A stretch of 64,000 nt of DNA. Origin: CAZMCT01 sp964564785 (lineage in GTDB: Bacteria; Planctomycetota; Phycisphaerae; UBA1845; Fen-1342). The stretch is from the NCBI GenBank assembly GCA_964564785.1, contig CAZMCT010000001.1, positions 56,011 through 120,010 on the forward strand. The letters are read 5' to 3'. The first letter of the stretch is position 1. Each line of letters begins with the position of its first letter. A model generated the notes under the pieces. It was given only the letters and a program-made list of their open reading frames with translations, made no database searches and was not told where the DNA came from. The position numbers and the translations under genes were made by a program. Positions 52,882-62,263 of the stretch are shown here, in pieces.

Positions 52882-55800
52882 CTACTGAGCGGCTTGCTTC
52901 TGCACCTTCTTGACGACCTTCGAGAGCTTGAAGGCCGTCCCGTTGGCGTCGTAGTAGCACTGCAGCCACGCCTGGTAGTCGACCAGCGTGATGCAGTTGT
53001 CGCCGTCAAAGTCAGCCGCCGGCAGGTACTTCGGATTCCCGACGCACGTGCCGAACGCATCCAGGATCTCGTAGTAATCGTTGACATCGACGTCGCCGTC
53101 CATGTCAAAGTCACCACAGATGCAGTGCTCGCCCGTCAGGGTCGCGATGTAGTCGGCCGGGCAGTAGACCGGGTCGGCGAACATCGGAGCGACGAACACG
53201 TAGTACGTGCCGCCGGCCGTGACCGGGAAGCTCACGCTGGCCTGGATGCAATCCTGCGCGATGGCATACGGGTTCAGATAACCCGTGATGTTGTCGCAGC
53301 CGGGCTGCCCGGGCACGATCTGCTCGATCACACCCATGAGCATGTAGAACTCGGCCTCGACGGTCCACGTCATCGTGTCGTTGCTCGTCGCCACGAACTC
53401 GAACCAGTCGGTGTCGCGGTAGCCGGGGATGACCGTGTCAAACCAGCCGGTGCCGCAGATGGTCTGGTTGCAGATGACCGGCTCGAACGTCGGGACCGGC
53501 ATGTTGCAGCCGCCGTTCGTGTCCGAACCGCAGGGCTCGGCCTCGGGCACGGCGCCCTCCGGGCACTCGAGCACGCACGGCACGTCTTCCTGGATGTACA
53601 GCACGTAGCTCCCGCAGCCACTGCTGCTGTACCCCTCGAGCGTCAGGTAGTAGAGGCCCGCGAGCAGGAAGACCGAGATCTGCGATTGCAGGCCGCACGA
53701 GTCATCGTTGGACGCGATGTCGCCGCTGCACCGCGAGCTGCCCAGGTACAGGTACGTATCCCAGGTCGTCTCGCCGCCGCACAGGTTGAAGTTCCACTGC
53801 CCGTCGTACGGGATCGTGACCGCCCACTCGTGATCCTGGCTGGCACGCAGACCGCAGTCATTGCCCTGGGTGCAGGTATCCCACAGCGGGCTGACGTACG
53901 GCGCCGTTACCGCCGTGATCGTCTGCGGGCAGACGAACTCGGGGCAGGTCTCGTCGATGTACCACAGACCGCCCAGCGCGAGGCAGTCAGGCTCGTACAG
54001 CGTGTCGTAGCACAGCTCTTCAAGGCAGCAGGCGCCGAGGTGCGCAACGCAGCCCTCGCCCCACTGGTTGACGCTCTGCTCGTACCCGGACCAGCCGCTC
54101 CCGATGTTCGAGAACACCAGGTTGCCTTCGTAGTAGATGGCGTAGCCGCCGGGGGCGTAGATGCCGTCACCGTACGAGTCGTAGATGGTGAAATTGTAGC
54201 AGCCGAACGGCAGGCAGCAGGTGTAGCTGGTCAGCGCGTTCGGGACCGTGTAGGACGGGCTCGTGCAGACCACCTGGCCGGTCACGTCATCGATGACCAC
54301 CCAGCTCGTCTCGCTCGGCCACGGGTCGGTGTACACGTCGATCGTGATGGTCGCCTCGGGGCAGCCACCGCACGGCGGGCTCAGGTTCGCGCAGGCCGTG
54401 TCGCGGGCGAACCGCAGCGGCGCCGGGCAATCCAGAACGTTCACGTTCTCGTTGCACAGCGGGATGCTGTCATCGCAGCACGCGCCGGAAATGACGCACG
54501 GCACGCAGTCGATCGTGCCGACGTAATCCAGCGGGCAGGGGAAGTCGCCCCAGGTCGAGGTGCCGGCCCACAGGATGTAGTCGCCCGGCATCATGCAGTC
54601 GGGGCTGGTCAGGCTGACCGGCGTGCACTCGCCCGCCGTCGCGCTGCTCAGAATCGTGTAGCCCGCGCACGGATCGACCGGACCCGGCTGGATGATGAAG
54701 ATCAGCACCGGGAACTCGGCCTCGACCGTCCAGGTGAAGACCGACGGCTCGGTCAGCGTCAGCATGAACCAGTCGGTGTCACGGTAGGACGCGTCGGCCC
54801 AGGCCGTGCCGCAGATGGTCTCGCCGCAGTAGACCGGCTCGAACACCGGCGGAGTGCTGTTGCAGCCGCCGTTGTAGCCGTTCGGGTAGTTCTCGCCGCA
54901 CGGCTCGTTCTCGGGCACGCCGTTCGGCGGGCAGATCACCACGCACGGGCACGAGAAGCACTGCGTGTTCGGCCCGAGCCACAGGTCGGCGCACAGGTCG
55001 AACGTGACGACCTCGCACGTGCCATCCGGATGGCAGCAGGCGCCGGGGATCTCGCCGCACGGCGGGACCAGATCGGCGCACAGCGTGTTCGCGGCGAACC
55101 GCTTGCCCGGCCCGTTGCAGTAGATCTGCTCGGTGTTGTCGAGGCACTCGCCGGTGAAGTCGTCGCAGCACGCGCCGAACACCGGGATGTACTCGCCCGT
55201 CAGGCAGTACGCCACGTCGTAGCCCACCGGCACCAGCGAGCCGCCCTGATCCTGAAGCGCGCTGACGCCGTCACCGTAGGAGCTGAACCACAGGAACGCG
55301 CAGTCGTTCGCGTTCGGCAGCGACTGGATCGAGACCCAGCCTTCCGCCGGAATCGTGCAGCACGGATTCAGCGACGGCACTTCGTAGTAGTACAGGTCGT
55401 AGCCGGAAAGGTTCCCGGCCAGCGTGACCAGCGGCGTCACGACGTACGTGCAGATCGCCGGACCAATCTGCTCGCCACCACCGCTGCAATCGCAGTTGGG
55501 ATCGCTCTGCGCCTCGCTGGCACACAAGCTGTCCCACTCATACTGGCAGCAATACGAGTCATAGCTGCACACCGAGTCCTGGCAGACCGGATCTTCGCAG
55601 CCGGGCGTCGGGTGCGCGAAGCAGCAGTCACCGCTGCCGCCGCCGCCGCCGCCGCCCGCCTCGTAGAACGTGACCTCGAAGGTCACGCCGGCCGGATCGC
55701 ACGGGAACCAGCCGTTGTTGTAGAACAGGTTCAGGCCCCACCAGTGAATGTCACAGACCTGGCCCGTCACGCCGCTGTAATTCTCGTACACCTTGTACGT

Positions 55801-56298
55801 GAAGGCGCTGGTCTGGGCGCTGGTGAACGCCGACCACGGATCATTCGCGCCCATCGGAACCTGCGAGTACAGCGAGCCCGGCGGGCACTCGAGCGGTCCG
55901 CCGCCGCCACCGCCGCAGTCGCAGTTGGGATCGCTCTGCGCCTCGCTGGCACACACGCTGTCCCACTGATACTGGCAGCAATACGGGTCATAGCTGCAAA
56001 CCGAGTCCTGGCACGTCGGGTCCTGGCAGCCCGGCGTCCCGTGCGCGTAGCAGCAGTCGCCGCTGTCACGCAGCGTCGCCGCCCGAGCACTTACGATGTT
56101 CGCGGCCGGCAGCGACTTCTCCGTCAGAATCGCCTTCACCGGCGCTGAGCGCACGGCGGCGTCCTTGGCGGCCGCCGGGCTCGGGCTGACCTGTGCGGCC
56201 GCCGACGACAGATGCGTGTCGTCCGACACCGCCGCAAAGACCAAGGCACTGCTACACAAGAGCACAGTGCCCAACACACACGCTCTCCTCACTTTCAT
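52882..56298 (-). CDS. Large secreted Cys-rich protein with dockerin-type C-terminus
   Basis: 1138 residues. The ATG at 56298 has GGAGG six bases upstream and opens a signal peptide (MKVRRACVLGTVLLCSSALVFA). Two near-identical Cys-rich modules (PTCQDSVCSYDPYCCQYQWD near residue 105 and PVCQDSVCSYDSYCCQYEWD near 250) are separated by Gly-rich linkers. Three shorter GACC- or GACCL-type modules (GACCDD..., GACCHP..., GACCLEEL) and Bacteroidetes-like beta modules follow; the tail is an EF-hand dockerin pair (GDFDMDGDVDVNDYY, ADFDGDNCITLVDYQ). It is probably a cell-surface or extracellular disulfide-rich structural protein. The opposite strand holds an equally long but spurious open frame. Confidence 0.88.
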   Translation of the reverse strand: MKVRRACVLGTVLLCSSALVFAAVSDDTHLSSAAAQVSPSPAAAKDAAVRSAPVKAILTEKSLPAANIVSARAATLRDSGDCCYAHGTPGCQDPTCQDSVCSYDPYCCQYQWDSVCASEAQSDPNCDCGGGGGGPLECPPGSLYSQVPMGANDPWSAFTSAQTSAFTYKVYENYSGVTGQVCDIHWWGLNLFYNNGWFPCDPAGVTFEVTFYEAGGGGGGGSGDCCFAHPTPGCEDPVCQDSVCSYDSYCCQYEWDSLCASEAQSDPNCDCSGGGEQIGPAICTYVVTPLVTLAGNLSGYDLYYYEVPSLNPCCTIPAEGWVSIQSLPNANDCAFLWFSSYGDGVSALQDQGGSLVPVGYDVAYCLTGEYIPVFGACCDDFTGECLDNTEQIYCNGPGKRFAANTLCADLVPPCGEIPGACCHPDGTCEVVTFDLCADLWLGPNTQCFSCPCVVICPPNGVPENEPCGENYPNGYNGGCNSTPPVFEPVYCGETICGTAWADASYRDTDWFMLTLTEPSVFTWTVEAEFPVLIFIIQPGPVDPCAGYTILSSATAGECTPVSLTSPDCMMPGDYILWAGTSTWGDFPCPLDYVGTIDCVPCVISGACCDDSIPLCNENVNVLDCPAPLRFARDTACANLSPPCGGCPEATITIDVYTDPWPSETSWVVIDDVTGQVVCTSPSYTVPNALTSYTCCLPFGCYNFTIYDSYGDGIYAPGGYAIYYEGNLVFSNIGSGWSGYEQSVNQWGEGCVAHLGACCLEELCYDTLYEPDCLALGGLWYIDETCPEFVCPQTITAVTAPYVSPLWDTCTQGNDCGLRASQDHEWAVTIPYDGQWNFNLCGGETTWDTYLYLGSSRCSGDIASNDDSCGLQSQISVFLLAGLYYLTLEGYSSSGCGSYVLYIQEDVPCVLECPEGAVPEAEPCGSDTNGGCNMPVPTFEPVICNQTICGTGWFDTVIPGYRDTDWFEFVATSNDTMTWTVEAEFYMLMGVIEQIVPGQPGCDNITGYLNPYAIAQDCIQASVSFPVTAGGTYYVFVAPMFADPVYCPADYIATLTGEHCICGDFDMDGDVDVNDYYEILDAFGTCVGNPKYLPAADFDGDNCITLVDYQAWLQCYYDANGTAFKLSKVVKKVQKQAAQ

Positions 56299-56903
56299 GC
56301 CCTGCCTCCTTTGCTCCAACAACTGGAAGGAACTGGAACTTATGGCGCACATGCTCCATAAACTTCAAACGTGATCATCGCGAAGCCGCAGCAGTTGGGG
56401 CGTACGCTGCACGCACCGGCAGTTCCGCGCCGAAAGGGGCTCTTTCCCGCTGCTCACCGCACCTGGCCAAGAGGATCCTCTTTCTCCTCACGCCCTCGTC
56501 CGCGCTCGTTGCAATCTGCACGCCGCGCGCGCACCGTCCCGGTGTCAGTGACGGAATCCGGCTCGGCCTCCAACGAGCCTATTACGCGGCAAGGGATTTG
56601 CTCCTCTGCTCTCGCTTCATGCGGCTAGAAAGCCCGCTCAATGGGTTTACGTTAACATCTCACCGCCCAGGGGTCAAGCATCATTTGGCTCCCGCGCCAA
56701 CTTATTGAGCCCCCCGCCACCCCAAAGCCGCCCCCGGGGACCATCTCGCTAATTTATGGCGAAATAAAGACTTGCGCAGTGTGCCCGCAATGCTTCCCTC
56801 TTTCCGGCACCCAATCGGTTGCCCGCCTCACTTCCCCTCGCAGGTCTGCCGCCGGCGCCCCGCCCAGTCCCCTTTTTTTCAACGGGCGGCTACCCGCCGG
56901 CCG
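56299..56903. other. 600-bp gap between divergent-looking transcripts
   Basis: Between the Cys-rich gene start and the S9 peptidase end. It contains a promoter-like TTGAAG...CATAAG for the Cys-rich gene (about 56340-56370, minus strand), an A/T-rich patch around 56745-56775, and a half copy (about 56865-56891) of the dispersed palindrome. No gene is supported. Confidence 0.5.
56865..56891 (-). repeat. Fragment of the dispersed palindromic element (copy I)
   Basis: One terminus only: GTCCCCTTTTTTTCAACGGG then CGGCTA on the plus strand; in minus orientation TAGCCGCCCGTTGAAAAAAA just after the S9 peptidase stop. The partner terminus and core are not recognisable. Confidence 0.6.
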
Positions 56904-58916
56904 CTACTTCTCTGCCCGTGGCGGCAGGGCCGCGCTCAGCCCCGGCACCTGCTCTGCCCCGTTCGGCACCTGCACGCTCGAGCCCGTGAAATCATCGCCC
57001 ACCGCCTCGTACCGCCCGCCCAGGTGCTGCGCCAGGAACGCCTCGGTCACGGCGTTGAACGCGAGGTTGTTCTCCGGCCGGGCGAAACCGTGCCCCTCGT
57101 CGGGAAATAGTACGTAAACAACTGGGATTCGCTTGGCCTGCATGGCCGCCACGATCTGGTCCGATTCGGCCTGCTTGACCCGCGGATCGTTCGCACCCTG
57201 CCCGATGAGCAGCGGCCGCCGGATCTTGTCGACGTGTGTGATCGGCGAGCGTTCCAGCAGGAACGCGCGGCCCTCGGCGGTGCGGTGATCGCCGATACGG
57301 GCCGTGAACATGTTCAGCAACGGCACCCAGTAGGGCGGTACCGACTCCAGAAGCGTGACCAGACTCGACGGCCCGACGATGTCTACGCCGCAGGCAAACA
57401 GCTCGGGCGTGAACGTCAGCCCGACCAGCGTCGCGTAGCCGCCGTAACTCCCGCCCATGATCGCGACCTTCGCCCGGTCGGCGATCCCCTCGTTCACCGC
57501 CCACTCGACCGCGTCCACCAGGTCGAGGTGCATCTTGCCGCCCCACTCCTTGTCCCCCGCGTTCACAAATGTCTTGCCGAAGCCCGTCGAGCCTCGGAAG
57601 TTCACGCCCAGCACCGCGTACCCCCGGTTCGCCAGCCACTGGTGGTACGGATGATACCCCCACTCCTCCCGCGCCCACGGCCCGCCGTGCACCCACAGCA
57701 CCATGGGCAACGGCCGGTCCGGCCGCCCGTTGCCGTCCGGGTCGCTGCCCGCCGGCAGCGTCAGGTAGCTGACCAGCTCGAGCCCGTCGCGGGACCGGAT
57801 GACGACCGGCAGCATGCGCGCCAGCGTGAGCCCCTCGAGCTTCGGCCGGTTCGTGAACAGGAAGCGAGCGCTCTTCCGGGCGCGGTCGTAGAGGTAGTAG
57901 CGGACCGGCCCGGCGTCAACCTCGAACGCCACGATCCAGCGCGTGTCGTCGCGCGTGCGGCTGGTCACGTCGAAATCGCCGTCGGCCACGCTCCGCAGGT
58001 ACTCGAAGTCGGCCTGCACGGCCGGGTCGAGAATCTTCCAGTGCCGCCGCTCATGGTTGAACGCGACCGCCTCGATCACCTTCTTGATCGGGTGGACCAG
58101 CAGGCCGCTCACGTCGGTCCGGAGGTCCTCGGCGATCAGCTCGCCCTGGCCGCTTTCGAGATCGACGGCCATCAGCGCGCTGGTGTTGCGTCCACGGCTA
58201 TCGAGCATGTACAGCTTGCGGCCGCTCGCGTCGAGCCCGGCCGGGTTTGTGGTGATCGTGTCCGTCGGCGGGATCTTCAGGAACTCGCGCCAGGTCGCGC
58301 CGCTGCGGGCCAGTAATTCGCTGCCGCCCTCCGCCGTGACGCGCATGGCCAGCCGCGGCTGGTAGTCGTCGTCGCAGACGAACCCGACGAAGCCTTCGTT
58401 CTCGAGCACCGGCGACTTCTCGCCCGTGACGATGTGCACGCGGTACAGATCGTGCAGTTGCGGGTCCCGGTCGTTCAGCCCCACCAGCACGTGCTCGGGG
58501 AACTTGTGGCTCACGCCGTCGATCCGGGCCTGCACGCCGGCCTGCGGCGTCAGGTCTTGGATCGCCTGTGTGCCCAGGTCGACAGTGAACACCCGCCAGT
58601 TCTCGTCGCCGTCCTTGTCCTGCAAGTACACAACATGCCGGCTCGTGTAGGCCCAAAAGTAAGCACGAATGCCGCGCCCGCGATCGCGCGTGACCGCCGC
58701 GGCCGCCTCCGGCTTGTCCGCCGGCGCCACCCAGACGTTCAGCACGCCGTCCGCCGGCGCCAGAAACGCGAGCCGCGTCCCGTCCGGGCTGATCTGGACA
58801 CTCGCCCGCTCCGGGTTCCCGAACAGCACCTCTCGCGGAATCAGCGGCTTGTCCGCCCACGCCCCGCACACGCAAGCCCCCGATATCATCATCACAATCC
58901 CGCGCCAGGCACTCAT
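56904..58916 (-). CDS. Secreted S9 family peptidase (prolyl oligopeptidase-like)
   Basis: 670 residues: signal peptide (MSAWRGIVMMISGACVCGAWA), an N-terminal beta-propeller with repeats such as SVQISPDGTRLAFLAP (about 25-400) and a C-terminal alpha/beta-hydrolase domain. The catalytic serine is in GGSYGGYATL, the aspartate in GANDPRVKQ and the histidine in DEGHGFARP. LWVHGGPWAREEWGY forms the oxyanion region. This should be an exported serine peptidase cutting short peptides, often after proline or basic residues; specificity is not predictable. Its stop lies 12 bp before a half copy of the dispersed repeat. Confidence 0.9.
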   Translation of the reverse strand: MSAWRGIVMMISGACVCGAWADKPLIPREVLFGNPERASVQISPDGTRLAFLAPADGVLNVWVAPADKPEAAAAVTRDRGRGIRAYFWAYTSRHVVYLQDKDGDENWRVFTVDLGTQAIQDLTPQAGVQARIDGVSHKFPEHVLVGLNDRDPQLHDLYRVHIVTGEKSPVLENEGFVGFVCDDDYQPRLAMRVTAEGGSELLARSGATWREFLKIPPTDTITTNPAGLDASGRKLYMLDSRGRNTSALMAVDLESGQGELIAEDLRTDVSGLLVHPIKKVIEAVAFNHERRHWKILDPAVQADFEYLRSVADGDFDVTSRTRDDTRWIVAFEVDAGPVRYYLYDRARKSARFLFTNRPKLEGLTLARMLPVVIRSRDGLELVSYLTLPAGSDPDGNGRPDRPLPMVLWVHGGPWAREEWGYHPYHQWLANRGYAVLGVNFRGSTGFGKTFVNAGDKEWGGKMHLDLVDAVEWAVNEGIADRAKVAIMGGSYGGYATLVGLTFTPELFACGVDIVGPSSLVTLLESVPPYWVPLLNMFTARIGDHRTAEGRAFLLERSPITHVDKIRRPLLIGQGANDPRVKQAESDQIVAAMQAKRIPVVYVLFPDEGHGFARPENNLAFNAVTEAFLAQHLGGRYEAVGDDFTGSSVQVPNGAEQVPGLSAALPPRAEK

Positions 58917-59401
58917 CGGTGAACCTCCGTTCGCATCACGCGCGCCGCCCGCTCATCGGCGGCAGCGCTCCTGATCACGTACCGTAGCACCCGATCACAG
59001 CCTCCACCCCGGGGTTGACAAGTTCCGACACTGCCCCGCGCTGGAATCCGTCCTCGCACCTCACGGGTGGCTTCGACCACTTCGGGCCGGCCGCGAGTTG
59101 CTGTCCGGCGGGTTTGCGCCGGCCCCTCACGTCCACCCGCTTTCGCTCCCCCCCCGACGCCGCGGCGCCGGTCCCCTGGCGCGCTGCACGACGCCGCCGG
59201 TCGGTGCGGCGACGCCGCGACTCTCCACGCAACACCTCGCGCAGCCTCCCGGCCCTGCTCGACGCACCCACGTCATCCGGATGTGGCCCGCCTCTTCCTC
59301 GGCTTGTTGCGGCCCCCCGGCATGATGCGCGCGGGCCCTCCGCCGCCGTCGCCCGCTCCGCCCGGCGGCGTGGACACGCATCCGCCCGAACCGCGAGAAC
59401 C
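58917..59401. other. 485-bp intergenic region
   Basis: Between the S9 peptidase start and the end of the pseudo-receiver gene (both minus strand). It is GC-rich without a convincing reading frame, promoter or repeat; long frames on either strand lack family features or ribosome-binding sites. Confidence 0.5.
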
Positions 59402-60571
59402 CTATCGCGCCGCGAACGGCGCCGTCCCCCCCGGCACCTCCGTCACGAGCCGCTCCCACAGCTCTTTCGGCAGCGGCCCGGTCGCCGACGTGTCCACCGG
59501 GCTCGTCGCGGGTCGCGCCCGCAGGCTCACGTGCGCCAGGTGCCGCACCGCACGCCGCACCCGCCGCAGCGGCTCCCCCGCTGCCAGCAATCCCTGCACG
59601 TACGTCGCTTCCTGCGTGATCCGCTCGAACCCGTACGACGCCGCCTCCGCCCGCAGGTCGCACACCAGCTTGTCCAAGCGCTCCATCTGCCCCTGCTCAA
59701 GCGTCAACAACAAGTCCGTCATTCGCGGCCGCAGACCCGCCACAAACCGGTCCACCAGCGGCGCCATCTTCGGATCATCCGCGACCGAGCTGAGCAGCGG
59801 CTGGCCCATCAGACCGGCCACCAAGTCTTGCAGATCCTCGCGAATAATCGGCTTCGAGATGTACCCCGTGCATCCGGCCGCCACGCACCGCGCGTGCAAC
59901 CCCGGCCCCGGGTGCGCCGTCAGTCCCACGATCGGCCCGATGTACCCGCTCGCCCGCAGGTCCCGCGTCAGCCCGAACCCGTCCAACACTTCGCTGTCCA
60001 GCGCGATCAGGATCAGATCGCACTCCCCCGCCGCTCGCCGCATCGCCTCGTCCGCGTCGGCCGCGTACGCCAGCGTCGCGTGCAGCGTCCCCAACAGCCC
60101 TTGCACCAGCTCCCGCGTGGCCGGCGCATCGTCCACGAGCAGGATACGCGCCAACTGCGACTGCGGGGCATACACCGCAACGTCCACCGGCCGATCGAAA
60201 TGCACCCCCACCTCGTGCAGCCGTGCCGAACCCACCAGGTACCGGCAACGCACCACCCGCCCCGGCACCGTCTCCTGCCCCCCAAACGCGCGCGTCAGCC
60301 GCACCCGGCACGCCGACTGCGGATACACGAACTGCCCCGCCACCAACCCCACCCCTTCCCGGCTCAGATTGCGGCAGGCCACCTCGTGTTCCGTCTGCCG
60401 ATCGTCCGCGTGACAGACGATCAGCGATGCCGGCTCCGCCCGATAACTATACCGCTGGGCTCGCCGGCCGCTGACGCCGCGGCCCGCGGCCGTCCCGCGG
60501 TCCAGCCGGTCCAGCCACGCGTTCACCGTGGCACGATCCGCCCGCAGCGCTCGACGCTCTTCGGCCACCAC
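59402..60571 (-). CDS. PilZ protein with degenerate receiver and HPt-like domains
   Basis: 389 residues from a GTG start. Residues 35-130 are a PilZ domain (RAQRYSYRA, NLSREGVGL, VGVHFDRP). A receiver-like domain follows (ARILLVDDAPATREL at about 140 to ISKPIIREDL at about 238). The usual phosphoacceptor aspartate is replaced: the segment reads DLILIALDSEVLDG where DLILMD... is expected. The C-terminal four-helix region resembles HPt, but the histidine position is cysteine (VCDLRAEAASYGF). So it may bind c-di-GMP and proteins without taking part in phosphotransfer. Lys and Thr of the receiver fold are kept (LTAHPG, SKP). Confidence 0.8.
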   Translation of the reverse strand: MVAEERRALRADRATVNAWLDRLDRGTAAGRGVSGRRAQRYSYRAEPASLIVCHADDRQTEHEVACRNLSREGVGLVAGQFVYPQSACRVRLTRAFGGQETVPGRVVRCRYLVGSARLHEVGVHFDRPVDVAVYAPQSQLARILLVDDAPATRELVQGLLGTLHATLAYAADADEAMRRAAGECDLILIALDSEVLDGFGLTRDLRASGYIGPIVGLTAHPGPGLHARCVAAGCTGYISKPIIREDLQDLVAGLMGQPLLSSVADDPKMAPLVDRFVAGLRPRMTDLLLTLEQGQMERLDKLVCDLRAEAASYGFERITQEATYVQGLLAAGEPLRRVRRAVRHLAHVSLRARPATSPVDTSATGPLPKELWERLVTEVPGGTAPFAAR

Positions 60572-60764
60572 CGCTCCGACCCCGGCGGCCGGAGAGGCCC
60601 TCCGCGGGCGCCTCTGCCACCGGCGTTGGCTGACGAACTACCTCCTGCCAGCCTCACTATCGGCGGCCGGGCCCCGCTATCCGTGCCGGACGCGCAAGCG
60701 CGGGGCACCGCCGGTCATCCTTGCGTAGAGGACAAACGGGGGAAAACGCTGACGCACACCTCGG

Positions 60765-60786
60765 GCGGGAGTCGGAAGACTCCCGC
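60765..60786. terminator. GGAA-capped hairpin between Nudix-like and pseudo-receiver genes
   Basis: GCGGGAGTC-GGAA-GACTCCCGC, perfect 9-bp stem, about 80 bp past the Nudix-like stop. The rest of the 60572-60863 gap has no clear feature. Confidence 0.5.
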
Positions 60787-60863
60787 GCTTGCGGTGCGGG
60801 CTCCGATCGTACGCGCACGCCGTGACCGGCTCGGGACGGGCGGATGTGGAAACCGTGCCGGGG

Positions 60864-61259
60864 TTATCGGTGCGGACCGGACGGCGCAAGGACCTGCGCC
60901 GCGACGGAATCGAGCGCAAACTCCGTGACTTCGTGCGGCGCGACCCACGCCAACTCGGCGTAGCCGACGGGCACGGCCTCGTCGCGCACCACCTGCGCGG
61001 CATGAACACCCGTATGCACGGCGTGGCCTGCGACGTGGTAGTCGAACGGCTCCTGCGGGGTGAGCGGACCCGGGTCGAAGCCCAAGGCCGCGACTAGGTG
61101 CCGACGCAGGGCCGTTTGCGGATCGACCCGCGCGGCGACCGCACACCCCGGGAGTGTCCACGGCAGCTCATGCGCAGCACGCACGAGCAGCAACCTGCCG
61201 TCCGCACGGCGGACGGCGGCCCGGGCCTCAATTCGGTACCGGTCTCGTTGACGCTCCAC
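60864..61259 (-). CDS. Degenerate Nudix (MutY C-terminal-like) protein
   Basis: 131 residues if it starts at the GTG at 61259; no ribosome-binding site is seen. The fold pattern RIEARAAVRRADGRLLLVR, LPWTLPGCA and the late YAELAWVAPHEVTEFALDSVAAQVL matches the NUDIX-like C-terminal domain of MutY, which recognises 8-oxoguanine. The Nudix box is missing its acidic residues: ALRRHLVAALG stands where REvxEE-type catalysis is expected, so it is unlikely to hydrolyse nucleotides. It is divergent from the epimerase gene by 57 bp. It may be a damage-recognition or binding protein, or a relic. Confidence 0.55.
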   Translation of the reverse strand: MERQRDRYRIEARAAVRRADGRLLLVRAAHELPWTLPGCAVAARVDPQTALRRHLVAALGFDPGPLTPQEPFDYHVAGHAVHTGVHAAQVVRDEAVPVGYAELAWVAPHEVTEFALDSVAAQVLAPSGPHR

Positions 61260-61316
61260 GTCCGGCGACGGTACAAAGCAGCTCCGCGGTCGTCCAGCCG
61301 GCCCGTCGGAGGTGTT

Positions 61317-62252
61317 ATGCGCGTACTGATCACCGGATCGAGTGGCCAGATCGGTACGAACCTCGGCCTCGCCCTGCTGGCCCGCGGCGACGAAGTGCAG
61401 GGCATCGACCGCCGCCGCAACACTTGGACCGACCGGATCCCGACCGAGTGCTGCGACCTGGACCGCTGTCCGCCCGGCGAGCTGCCCGTCCGTGGCCGGT
61501 TCGACGTCGTCGTCCATCTGGCCGCGCACGCCAAGGTGTTCGAGCTGGTCGAAAACCCCTACCGGGCGATGGAAAACGTCGAGATGCTGTTCCGCGTGCT
61601 CGAATACTGCCGCCGGCAGGGCACGCCCATGATTTTCGGCAGCTCGCGCGAGGTCTACGGCGACATCCATCGCCACGTGACCGATGAGTCGCAGGCCGAC
61701 TTCGTCGTCGCCGAAAGCCCGTACAGCGCCTCCAAGATCGCCGGTGAGGCGTTCATCTACTCGTACGCCGAGTGTTACGACCTGCCGTATCTGGTCTTTC
61801 GCTTCAGCAACGTCTACGGCCGCTACGACTGCGACCTTGACCGGCTCGAGCGTGTCATCCCGCTGTTCATCCGCCGCATCGCCGACGGCGCGCCGATTAC
61901 CGTCTTCGGGCGCGAGAAAGTGCTGGACTTCACCTACGTCGATGATTGCACGGCCGGCATGCTCCAGGGCATCGACGCGCTGGTGCAGCGGAGAGTCAAC
62001 CAGCAGACGATCAACCTCGCGTACGGACAGGGGTCCACCTTGGTGGACGTGGTCAACCTGATCGGCCTGGCCCTGCGGAAGGAACCGAAGGTGCGCTACG
62101 AGCCGGCCCGCGCGGGCGAGGTCACGCGTTACGTGGCCGACATCAGCAAGGCCCGCGCGCTGCTCGGCTACGAACCCCAAACCCCGCTGACGGCCGGCGT
62201 GCCCCGGTCCGTCAACTGGCAGCGTGAAATCGGAGTGCTCAAGGGCGTGTAG
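61317..62252 (+). CDS. NAD-dependent sugar epimerase/dehydratase (extended SDR)
   Basis: 311 residues. The ATG at 61317 has GGAGG four bases upstream. The N-terminal nucleotide motif is ITGSSGQIG, with FGSSREVYG (catalytic Ser) and YSASK (Tyr/Lys) in the active site. Late motif FTYVDDC is typical of UDP-sugar enzymes. It probably acts on a nucleotide-activated sugar for surface polysaccharide or lipopolysaccharide synthesis. It is followed after 11 bp by lpxK and then a deoxyhypusine-synthase-like gene, which supports a role in lipid A or LPS sugar supply. The specific reaction cannot be told. Confidence 0.88.
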   Translation: MRVLITGSSGQIGTNLGLALLARGDEVQGIDRRRNTWTDRIPTECCDLDRCPPGELPVRGRFDVVVHLAAHAKVFELVENPYRAMENVEMLFRVLEYCRRQGTPMIFGSSREVYGDIHRHVTDESQADFVVAESPYSASKIAGEAFIYSYAECYDLPYLVFRFSNVYGRYDCDLDRLERVIPLFIRRIADGAPITVFGREKVLDFTYVDDCTAGMLQGIDALVQRRVNQQTINLAYGQGSTLVDVVNLIGLALRKEPKVRYEPARAGEVTRYVADISKARALLGYEPQTPLTAGVPRSVNWQREIGVLKGV

Positions 62253-62263
62253 GCGGGTACCGA

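Noticed and set aside
52792..56148. Plus-strand open frame of about 1118 residues opposite the Cys-rich gene
   Set aside because: Antisense shadow in GC-rich DNA: Arg/Ala/Val-rich, no signal, no motif, while the minus-strand product has signal peptide, modules and dockerins.
59015..60928. Plus-strand frame of 637 residues over the pseudo-receiver gene
   Set aside because: Low-complexity Pro/Arg/His composition; the minus strand carries PilZ and receiver features.
61260..62180. Extending the Nudix-like gene to a 438-residue protein
   Set aside because: The added part is antisense to the epimerase gene and has no domain features; the GTG at 61259 gives the Nudix-like domain alone.
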